Below, in pieces: positions 55,901 through 64,000 of a DNA stretch of 64,000 nucleotides. Within the stretch, counting starts at the first letter, position 1; every line of letters starts with the position of its first letter. This DNA is from Neopestalotiopsis rosae (lineage: Eukaryota; Ascomycota; Sordariomycetes; Amphisphaeriales; Sporocadaceae), in contig JALGAS010000003.1 of assembly GCA_023078685.1 (NCBI GenBank), forward strand, positions 2,108,001 to 2,172,000, written 5' to 3'. The position numbers and the translations under genes were made by a program. The notes under the pieces were generated by a model. It did not search any database. It saw nothing but the letters and a program-made list of their open reading frames with translations, and had not been told where the DNA came from.

Positions 55901-58900
55901 ACTGGTGATCGATAACTTGAAAATGCCATGTGCATCAAATACAGGAACCGACGGCGCTGGCCCAGCTTTCAGGTACATTGCCCCCAAACAAGCCGTTTTT
56001 TCGCTGGTTCCTGACTGCTGGGGCGGGCAGATCCCCGATAGCTCCAGGGACGGCGTTGCTTATCCTCGGCCACTATTTCCGGTCTTTTTTAGTTTCTCCT
56101 TGGGGCTGACCTTCACCGCCTGTTCAAGTTATTGGAAAGCCATGTTCCAGCCCCGACTTCTTTTAACTGTTGCATATTCACTGTGGCTCCCTTTGGCTCC
56201 AGGCTCTCAACCTGCTGAGAGTGGCGACAGAAGGAGAAAAAACTTATTGTTCTCGAACTCGCAGCTTGTTCGTTAAGTGGAAATCCCTCGTGGTCTCACC
56301 TGCAGTAGCCAAAACACACCGTGCGCTGGCTTCTGGCTTGTAAGGGTCCCTAATGCATGCATGTCATCTTCCTTTGTGCCAAGGAAATCCAATATCGCCC
56401 CAAGCGCCCTCACTGCAACCCTCATCGCTTTCTTCTCTGAGAGAGAAGGCGTTGTGTGTGTATGCGTGCGGGGAAGTAGAGTAGGAAACAGAGAAGGCTC
56501 CCTCTCTCGTATCTCAATTGTCCGAGCTCGCTCGCATTCGCAGCATATACTAGAAAAGAAAGCTTGCCAGCATTTCCTTCCGTGGCGCTCCTCGAGTCAT
56601 GTGTGGCTCGGTTAACTATCGAGGATGCTTGGACGGCGGCTAATTGGAGTGACATCGCGAGCCTGATTTTTATTTAATCGCGCCAGGAGATGGGAGGATT
56701 GGCAACCACCATTTTTCCCACTCAAGCACGCACGGTTGTCTTTTCATCTGATGATGATGATCGGAGAGCAGCAGTCAAAGTCTTGCTTGGCTTCTTCGGT
56801 CAAGTGCAGGATAGCCGATCTCCGGCTAGACATGGGACGTATTTCGCCTCCTGCAGGGCTCACTGCAATCAAGCTGGAATTTTCAAGTTGAACGGAATAG
56901 TGCCATGTCTACCAATTTTTGTGTTGTTTCATGGCTCGCAACCTCTTTCTGGAATGATAGCAAACGGAAAAATTTCAATATGTTCTTTTCCATGCTTGCC
57001 TTGTATTAGGAGCAAGTCAATCCTACCAAACAGGTAAGCAGCGCGCGCGAATACATTACTCGCCAAATCGCATTGCAACGCATTCTAGCATCTCCACGAT
57101 CTAGGGCTACATACTCAGTCTTCTGATAAGATATCTATTATACCTCCATCCAAAAGTATGCCCATTAGGCGCCGCCCTCGTCGAAGCTCGAGAGGGAACC
57201 GACTTCCAAGATCTGCCTCTGCACTGCAACTCCGGACGGGGCCTTCACATGTGGAATAGCGCCATCAGGGTCAAAAGTTGACCCAATGTCATGCGACACC
57301 AACAAATTCGAGTCTCTTTCGTGATATTTCGCAAACAAACAACTGCCTCAAGTGTGCCGTTTTGGGCGATGAGAGAGTCTATCACGTCATTCTAGCCCGC
57401 GTGTTCGTTTGTTTGTTCGTCCCATGTTGTCGCTCTTGATGACACTGTGATAAGTGGCGCTTTATGAAGAGAGGTATTGATTAAAGATTCTTTCACATGA
57501 TACTGCTCTACCCCCTCCATGAAGAACTACAGATCTCCATTCTGATGCGATAAGTTAACTAGTCAACTCATAGACAAAACAAGCGAAGATCGCATGCTCT
57601 AAGACCCCACTGTGTTGTGGTCGATTTAGACATATGCTCGAGGGAAGCGTAGATTTGATTTCGCTGACGAGTCGTGCGAGTCTTGTGAGGAGCTTCCAAG
57701 TAGCACTGCAACCTGGATCCAGTCTTGGGTGGGATGGTGGCAAAGTGTGACTTCTTTCGAGGTTCCGTCTGCGGTGCAATAGTTAGAGGATGAAGCATTC
57801 ATGTTTGAGAGCTCGCGGTCCAACGACTCTCAAAAAGATTAATGTGGTATTGATTTACTAGTGTTGTAAGAAAATTCCTTGTTTTCGATCTGGTTATCAT
57901 CCTTGTCGCTTTGGTTATCATAAGAGATGAGATTTTGGCGTGTCAGATGATGGCCTGCTATTGCCAGGTGCCTGGATATTTACCTCTTTGGGTAACCAAG
58001 AGTTGTGTTGTATCGTCGCAGAGTAATATATGTCCTTCAAAAACATTGGCGTTGCGTCGCAACACGTGCAAGGACATCTGACAAGGTCGTCAGTGGGCAC
58101 TGAAAATAAAACAGTTATCAGACTGCGATAGATTCTACATGATACAGCCACCGAAAAATGGCTTCTTGATCTTCGACGGGTGATCGGCTCCTTACCAGGC
58201 GCAGATCAATCGCTTGAGCATGCCCTACCCGTTACATAGACAGTTGAAGGCCTCTTTTTTCGCGAATCTGCTTCTTGTCTTGGCGCTCTGGCACACGTCT
58301 GTGATCGTCAGGTCCTGGCGATTTTGAAAGGAATGTGGGACGATGTAACCCGGGTCGCAAAATGCAATTTACCGCTTTGAAACTTGTCGGGTATTTCTCC
58401 GATTGTCTCTTGTATGAGCATTCCCCCCTGCCCTTATTTCCCTCCCATATGGCCCGTTCGAACATCGTCGTTGCAGTACTAATGGTCATCACCCGTGCAT
58501 CTGTCATTGATTTTCGCAACGTAGCATGCATTCGCGACAGAATTTCGTAACTGTCCGAAAGGTACAATGGTCAGAAGTCGAACAATCATCTCCAAGCCGA
58601 TTGGTCCATCAGACTAGGATGTGAAAAGCTCTTCCAAGGTCTTGAATCGTACATATTTCATGATCTCCCGTGATTGCTCATTGCGCAGGTGTATCTGTCA
58701 TCTTGTGGAAGATTTCATCTAGGTAGGCGGTTCCTGACTCATGAAGAAGTAGTAAAATGTCCAGTAATCCCTACAGCAATACGTTACGATTCTCGAGAAG
58801 GGAAAGGTCGGCACCTTGTCCACCGGCTTCAATTGTTCTCTGGAGGTCAAGATTCTTGTTCTAGAAAACAGCAATTTACGTTCGGTACTTCTGGGCTCCA

Positions 58901-59135
58901 ACGGCGAAGAGGAAACCAAATTGGGGGAAATTGTGGTAAGCGACGGAAATTTATTTCGAAACGAACCATCCAGATCCTGTCTCGGTTCGGTTCACGAATT
59001 TTACAGCCCTATATCCCGAGTCTTATAGGACTGTTATTGGCCCTAGCCTATCCACTCCCGGTGCTCTGGAATATTGCCAACGTCTATGGTTCGTCAAGAA
59101 GCTTGTGATAGGTAAGCGAAGAGCCATAAGCTCAT

Positions 59136-59177
59136 TTACGATGGTAGAGTACTGAATTACGATGGTAGAGTACTGAA
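59136..59177. repeat. 21-bp perfect direct repeat, two copies
   Basis: The unit starting TTACGATGGTAGAGTACTGA is repeated head to tail without spacer. A recent duplication in non-coding DNA. Confidence 0.9.
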
Positions 59178-59808
59178 TATACATTGCGAGCAAATATTTG
59201 ACTTTGAATACGGAAATTGGTTCCGTGAATAACTCTGAGAGCCCAAGGCCATTCTCCGTCAGCCGTCTTTAAGATTGTGGACGAACAGGATGCCGTATTG
59301 TTCTCAAGTATCTCGGCGATACGACAGATATGAGCTCTCATATGGATATGCCACAGAGTCTACATAGGCCATGTTTGAGTGGTAAGAGACGGTCGAAAAG
59401 AATGACTGGTCCATTACCATTTCATAAACGGGCAGGTTTGTATGTTTGTATCGGTAGAGGAGGGCTGTCTCTAGCAAAAATATGCTAGGTTGGTGTCACG
59501 ATAGGCATTTCCCCCAATGATGTGGTCAACGAGGACGTGAGCATTATCGAAGAGATCGGGTGAGCTGCCGTGTCATATTGAGCAATGTGACGGGTCGGGA
59601 TATCTTGCATTGCGTTGAACTCGACTCTTAGGCAAAACATGCTTATTCGAAAGCCTGTCTTGCTATCTCACTCGAATGATAATGACCAGCTCACGGCAAA
59701 ATGGAGCCCTGCCACTGACAATGGTTCGGGCTTTGTCATTGGCGACTAGTACTTTCACTTCGAAATTTGTTTGAGCGTTCATGTGTGTTATTTACTCATC
59801 ACAGGTAG

Positions 59809-59980
59809 TCAGATGCAGACGTGACTGGCAATCTTCTAAACCTATACGACCAACACGCAAGCGGACTGACGTTGACAACTGGAGGTGACATGTGTTTTGG
59901 CGTTCGATTATATCGTACAAAGCATGACCAGGAACCTTTGGTCATATTCACAAGCAACATACTGCGTAAGATGCCGTTAG
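59809..59980 (+). other. possible isolated exon, uncertain
   Basis: An open stretch of 57 codons begins right after a possible acceptor (CACAGGTAG) and ends at a strong donor (TTAGGTAAGT). It reads SDADVTGNLLNLYDQHASG, then LTLTTGGDMCFGVRLYR and EPLVIFTSNILRKMPL, which looks protein-like. Another exon-like piece ending in a GTAAGC donor lies at 58816-58935 on the same strand (LEVKILVLENSNLRSVLLGS). I cannot join them into a gene, and no family is recognised. It may be a decayed gene. Confidence 0.25.
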
Positions 59981-60645
59981 GTAAGTGCTGAAAAAATTTC
60001 ATACTCAAATATTGAACTGCGCCATGTATATCTGCCATCGAGCGTCTCAAAAGGACGAGCCGGAATCATGTTGACTGGCTCGGTCTTGTATTTTCAAATG
60101 GGAACTGTACACACAGGTCATTGCACCGCGGAACCAAATCCTGCTTTTCCTTCACCTCCAAGAAATAGAAAAGAGAAAGGAGAGGAAGAGTGAAAGAAGA
60201 AAGGGAAAAAAGCCCCGTGGACTTGGCTCACAAGTCACCGAAATATGTTATGCGGCAGAGTGTGCTCTTGCCAGGACCTTTCCTTCTATATCTCTGGCCC
60301 ATCGACGTCTAAGGCCCTACAGATTGCAAATGGGGATGTCGAGACAATTCGCACTACTTTGCTTCTTAGATGCTGATGCAATGAGGCTACAAATGTCTGT
60401 TCTTGAGTGCTATGATAATCGCCAAGCACCTTGTTAGTCAACACCAACCGTGCACATTCACGCTTAATTTTAAGTCTAAAAATAGTGGAATCCGTCTTAC
60501 ATTCCCGAATCCCCCTTTGCTACACGACGTCACTAGTTCTTGATTTACTCTTCCCTCACTACTCTTCAAACTAAAGTCATTCGTTTTACAAGTCGTTCTT
60601 GTGTCCACTACAACTCTCAGTGGCAACAATCTTCCCGCCACACTC

Positions 60646-61761
60646 ATGCGGCATCATGTCTCGGTGACGGCCCTGCTCGGCGGCCTGCTGGCCATCTTGA
60701 CGCGCAGCGCGAAAGCCGATTGCTGCACCGTGGACGATCCCATAGGTCCGTTCCGGACGTGCTCCCCGCGCGTCGCCGCAGCCAACAAACCCTTTCTCGT
60801 CAAGGCCATCAACTACACGCGGTACCACGACGACCTGGGCGGCGGGACCTTTGACCCGGACCCGCGGTGGGACAGCGCCGCCGTCTGGCTGGCCGTGGTG
60901 TCGAACCGCGCGTGCCCCGACGACGACGACGATGCGTTTGGCTGCAACGTGAGCGGTCCCGTGTGCAAGCTGATCGACTGCATGCCTCTGTCCCAAGACG
61001 CGTCCGCGGCCACCAACGGCGGGGGCACCATCCTGACCGACCTCGTCGCGACCGTGCCCGCGGGCGCCGGCCCGGACGGCGCCTACTACGACCTCGCCAC
61101 CTCGCTCTACGCCCGCCACGACGGCTCCAAGGACCTGACTAGGAGCTCGTGGCGCACCGTCAACTACGCCGACAACTCGTCCAGCCTTCAGTACGACAAC
61201 AACTGGATCGGTTTCAACGTGACGGGCATGCAGCCCTACCCAGCGGGGACCGACCGGGACGGCTTCTTCCCTTACGAGCTCTCCGACTCCAGCGTCTGGC
61301 CCGGCTTTGACCTGCACGAGGTGCCGTGCCACGCCTACGCCTGCGCGCGGCGGTGCGTCAACGACGCGTGGTCGGGGACGGCGGTGGACTACGACGCGGC
61401 CGAGACCTGCATCGACGGCTGCGACGGCGTCGACGACGTGGTCAACTACTGCCCGGACGTCGGAGGGGACGCGCTCGTCGTGGCCCCCGCGGATCTGGGG
61501 TTCGACTCGCAGGACGAGCTGGACGCGTACGTGCCCGACGGCTGTGTCGTGTACGAGAGCGCGGCCTTCCCGTCGCAGTACGCAAGCTACAGCGCGTCGG
61601 TTGCGAGCGCCTCGAGTGCCGCTCTGGCGAGTTCGACGAGTGCTACTGCTGCTCAAGCCACTGCCAGCAGTGGAGCCAGCGGCAGCCGGAAAGAGGCTGT
61701 CCAAGTGGGTGTGGCACTGGGTGTTGTGCCTTTTGTGGTAAAAGTAATATTTGCTGTCTAG
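60646..61761 (+). CDS. GPI-anchor-type secreted protein, GC-rich, intronless
   Basis: 371 aa from the first ATG. A signal peptide (HHVSVTALLGGLLAILTRSAKA) precedes DCCTVDDPIGPF. The body has many Cys, paired along the chain (FGCNVSGPVCKLIDC, VPCHAYACARRC, TCIDGCDG, NYCPD), several N-x-S/T sites and an acidic DDDDD stretch, all pointing to an extracellular disulfide-bonded domain. The end is Ser/Ala-rich (SASVASASSAALASSTS), then GASGSRKEAVQ and a hydrophobic tail (VGVALGVVPFVVKVIFAV), which fits a GPI-attachment signal. The coding region is far GC-richer than its surroundings and third positions are almost all G or C, which also creates long antisense open frames. No known enzyme motif. Likely a cell-surface protein of unknown role. 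Confidence 0.78.
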   Translation: MRHHVSVTALLGGLLAILTRSAKADCCTVDDPIGPFRTCSPRVAAANKPFLVKAINYTRYHDDLGGGTFDPDPRWDSAAVWLAVVSNRACPDDDDDAFGCNVSGPVCKLIDCMPLSQDASAATNGGGTILTDLVATVPAGAGPDGAYYDLATSLYARHDGSKDLTRSSWRTVNYADNSSSLQYDNNWIGFNVTGMQPYPAGTDRDGFFPYELSDSSVWPGFDLHEVPCHAYACARRCVNDAWSGTAVDYDAAETCIDGCDGVDDVVNYCPDVGGDALVVAPADLGFDSQDELDAYVPDGCVVYESAAFPSQYASYSASVASASSAALASSTSATAAQATASSGASGSRKEAVQVGVALGVVPFVVKVIFAV

Positions 61762-62283
61762 TACATGTTACCTGGAAATCAAAGTCGGGTCGCTCGTCAA
61801 TACTTCGCTGTTCATTGTTCGGGGCTGGTGACGAATCCATTGCGTGGCTTCTCTATGCTTGAACACCTCGGAGATCCTTGCCAGATGCAATCCTTGTTTG
61901 ATAATGATCACAGTATATACTACGAAGGTAAGTGACTTTGACCAGAAGAGTAAATTTCAACCAAGCAGTTGGCAAGTGTTGTATGATTATTTTGTGTTTG
62001 TTTGATGAATATATACGTGAAACGTAACATGTCATACTTCCGAGTTCCGTCTTTGTCGTAGTTACAGATAAAATATATTGAAACCATCATTCATTTCGTA
62101 TACCTTATTGGACATCCCATCGCTGTGCAAATAGATAGATTGATCCCAAGAAGAAACCAAGCCCCGAATCCTTTGAGAACCTAAGAAAATCAAAACTCCT
62201 CGCTGAGATAACCAACTCCGTCATGTGGCCCGGGAACTCCTCCCAGATTGCCGGAATATCAAGACGTCCGTGCTGGGCTCTTC
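61762..62283. other. intergenic between two convergent genes
   Basis: About 520 bases, shared 3' flank, AT-richer than the flanking genes. No gene seen. Confidence 0.5.
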
Positions 62284-62898
62284 TTAGTCCCTCAGGTACT
62301 GTCTCCTGTGACGATCCTCAATGACAATCTCACGATCATGGCTGCGCGGCCTTGGCTCGAAGCGCCGGGGAGCATCGACATAACGAAATGTCTCGTAGTC
62401 GGGCTCGGCCCGGACAGGATAGGGCACAGGGTAGGGCACGAGCTTCTCGCGCTCAATGTAGACCTCGCGCTCCCGCTCGCGGCTGTGGCTGTGGCTGCGG
62501 CTGCGGCTGCTGTGCGAGGACTTGTGGCTGCGGTGGCTCTTGTGCGACCGGTGCGACTTGACGGAAGGGTCCACGTCCACGGCAATGACCTCGATGGTGT
62601 CGTCCTCCACCACAATGGGCTCCGGCGGCGGGGGAGGCGCGATGATGATGGGCTCCGGTGGAGGGGGAGGCGGCGGCGGGCACACGTAGACTGGAGGCTC
62701 AACCGGGACCGGCGGGGGAGTGATCGGCCGCGGCAGCTCCGGGCGGATCACCACGGGTGGAGGCCTCGGGGGTGGAACGATCGTCGTAATGCGTGTCCTT
62801 GTGGTCACGCTGCCGTTGGTCGGAGGCTCGAGGTAGAGCCTCTTCTTGTACTTGTGATACCGCTCTCTGCGCGGGGCTTCATCGACGACCGAATACAT
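62284..62898 (-). CDS. proline-rich, Ser-His-Arg-repeat protein
   Basis: Single exon, 204 aa from the ATG at 62898. The N-terminus (MYSVVDEAPRRERYHKYKKR) is basic. Next is a poly-proline domain (PPPRPPPVVIRPELPRPITP, CPPPPPPPPEP) alternating with short hydrophobic/acidic patches (IVVEDDTIEVIAVDVDP). Then comes a low-complexity tract of SHRSHKSHRSHKSSHSSRSR type and a charged SREREREVYIERE segment with repeated PYPVPYPV. The C-terminus is rich in Arg and acidic residues. No signal peptide or TM at this start; a more upstream ATG in frame (63021) would add a hydrophobic stretch but has a weaker case. It resembles disordered adaptor or RNA-binding-type RS proteins. I know similar hypothetical fungal proteins but no function. 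Confidence 0.7.
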   Translation of the reverse strand: MYSVVDEAPRRERYHKYKKRLYLEPPTNGSVTTRTRITTIVPPPRPPPVVIRPELPRPITPPPVPVEPPVYVCPPPPPPPPEPIIIAPPPPPEPIVVEDDTIEVIAVDVDPSVKSHRSHKSHRSHKSSHSSRSRSHSHSREREREVYIEREKLVPYPVPYPVRAEPDYETFRYVDAPRRFEPRPRSHDREIVIEDRHRRQYLRD

Positions 62899-64000
62899 GA
62901 TGTCAGATTTGAGTTTATTCCAGTGAGATGTTTTGTAGTAAAGGTCAAGGATATATAGTGAGAGACAAGTGGCAGAGACTTGGTATGAGATATGGTAGAA
63001 GTATGAGAGACAGAAAAGCAAAGTGGTAGGTAGATACTCGCAAGAGCGAGAAAAGATGAATGTGACAGGGAGTTATGGTAAATTAAGTCTAACCTGTTGA
63101 CACAATGCACCACATTTTCCCCGTAAGTCACGGCAGTGCAGCAGTCTCACTTTGTGGGCGGAGGTGGGCTGGTGGTAGGCGGGATCAGTCGAGATCCAGG
63201 CTCATGTGCTAAAAAGTATAAGTGGCAGGCGCCGGCGCAGCAAAATCCGGGAAGATGCACCAGATCTAGAGTTACGTCACTGCGCTTCTCGGCTGTGGCC
63301 CGGGCTCAGATGCAGGGTCCTAGGGTCGAGACTGAGAAAACAGGGAAAAAACCAATGGTGTAATAAGATGTGAGAAATCAGAGTCGACCGTTTTTTTCTC
63401 GAAGTTTTTGGCGTGAAGTCGTTGAGAAGATCAAAGTGATCGGTTGTCTGTAGACAGAAGAAAGGGAATATGCACAAAAGATATAACCAGAAGCCGATGC
63501 AGAAGGGGCCATGATCATCCAGATATATCCACATTCAAGGTATACTTAACAGCAGCATACATACTTTGGACTTACTCGATCCCGAACCCGACAAAACCCC
63601 CCACAGGCTCGACAGGCTTCATGATTATTTGGGCGCAAACCCCTTGACACACGGATGTCTCACAGCCAAGGATGCAGCGAAAAGTCAAAGGAGGCAAAAA
63701 AAGGCCACATTTACAGCAGAACCCTTTGCCCTCATGTGAGGGTATACGAGATGATTGCAAAAAGGCCATAACCCTGCTAGCGTGGTGGTGAGCTGGGCGG
63801 CAAGATCATTGGGTAGAGAGACATGGCTTGGAGGGGTGGGCTCGGGGGGGCTTGGGGGGGCCTCGGGGGCCCTTCAGTGGTCGGCTGATGGTTCGACTCG
63901 TCGGCGGGCCGCATGACCCCCCAGTCTTGTCAGTCCTCCAAAGGGAATCCGACAAAGGTAACAAAAAACACCCAGAACTTTCCAGATTCCCTCTCTCGGT
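62899..64000. other. intergenic to right edge
   Basis: Promoter side of the proline-rich gene and unannotated DNA to the edge. The only notable element is the G-rich run at 63833. Confidence 0.5.
63833..63869 (+). repeat. G-rich tract with quadruplex potential
   Basis: Five runs of three to seven G separated by one to four bases in 37 nt. It fits the G3+N1-7 quadruplex pattern on the plus strand. Non-coding. Confidence 0.75.

Larger units (their letters stand above)
51051..60645. other. gene-poor region, about 9.6 kb
   Basis: No convincing complete gene on either strand. The first 600 bases may hold 5' exons of the 50.2-kb membrane protein. Several low-complexity tracts occur (GT-rich at 52190, GGAT at 52955). 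One stretch near 58.8-60.0 kb has exon-like pieces, listed separately. Pyrimidine/purine-skewed DNA appears near 60150-60210, upstream of the GPI-protein gene. Confidence 0.5.

Noticed and set aside
60586..61704. 372-codon open frame on the minus strand opposite the GPI-type protein gene
   Set aside because: It is a by-product of the very high G+C third positions of the real gene; composition is Val/Gly/Arg/Ala-rich with no motif, and the plus-strand frame has a signal peptide and GPI tail.
1..64000. CRISPR arrays, insertion sequences, LTR elements, rRNA genes
   Set aside because: None seen: no spaced direct repeats, no transposase or reverse-transcriptase motifs, no long terminal repeats and no rRNA-like sequence; expected for a eukaryotic genic window.

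Overview
The window is nuclear DNA of a filamentous ascomycete (Pezizomycotina). The evidence is short spliceosomal introns (mostly 45-80 nt, GT..AG with internal CTRAY-like branch sites), a Zn2Cys6 regulator, fungal CorA-like/ankyrin proteins, a family GT90 glycosyltransferase, a fungal P450 and a GPI-anchor-like secreted protein, plus a split-promoter tRNA-Gly(GCC). Gene models below were spliced by hand; every model given with exons keeps its frame across all stated junctions.

Layout. 1-1.4 kb: 5' part of a GT90 membrane glycosyltransferase (runs off the left edge). 3.1-5.3 kb: an RBR (RING-IBR-RING) ubiquitin ligase with two candidate alternative last exons. 8.3-10.7 kb: a GH127 beta-L-arabinofuranosidase-like gene, seven exons, broken by two consecutive TAG codons; a decayed fragment of the same family lies at 3.1-3.3 kb. 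11.3-20.1 kb: four genes on the minus strand (a secreted Ser/Thr-rich two-repeat protein, a Zn2Cys6 factor, a cytochrome P450, an MFS exporter), a plausible small metabolic or detoxification cluster. 21.9-29.2 kb: a 7-TM protein, a secreted TolB-like propeller, and a GNAT and an alpha/beta hydrolase whose stop codons touch tail to tail.

29.7-46.5 kb is the accessory-looking part. Two CorA-like membrane proteins sit head to head; one is a 1263-residue TPR-ankyrin-CorA fusion spread over 12 exons including 14- and 15-nt microexons. After a tRNA-Gly and a secreted nucleoside-hydrolase-like (DUF1593-type) protein comes a tandem array of three related minus-strand genes (A, B, C). They look like shortened NACHT/STAND-type NTPase domains that keep a Walker-B-like strand but have no P-loop. 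B and C carry an in-frame TAG at the same aligned position, followed in each by more than 180 conserved open codons. This shared amber codon is the most unusual signal in the window.

46.5-64 kb is gene-poor: a single-TM protein at 50.2 kb, a stretch of about 9.6 kb with no convincing gene, a GC-rich intronless GPI-type secreted protein at 60.6 kb and a proline/Ser-His-Arg-rich protein at 62.3 kb.

Limits: no homology search or transcript data were available. Family names rest on motifs read from the translations, and start codons of several genes remain provisional.
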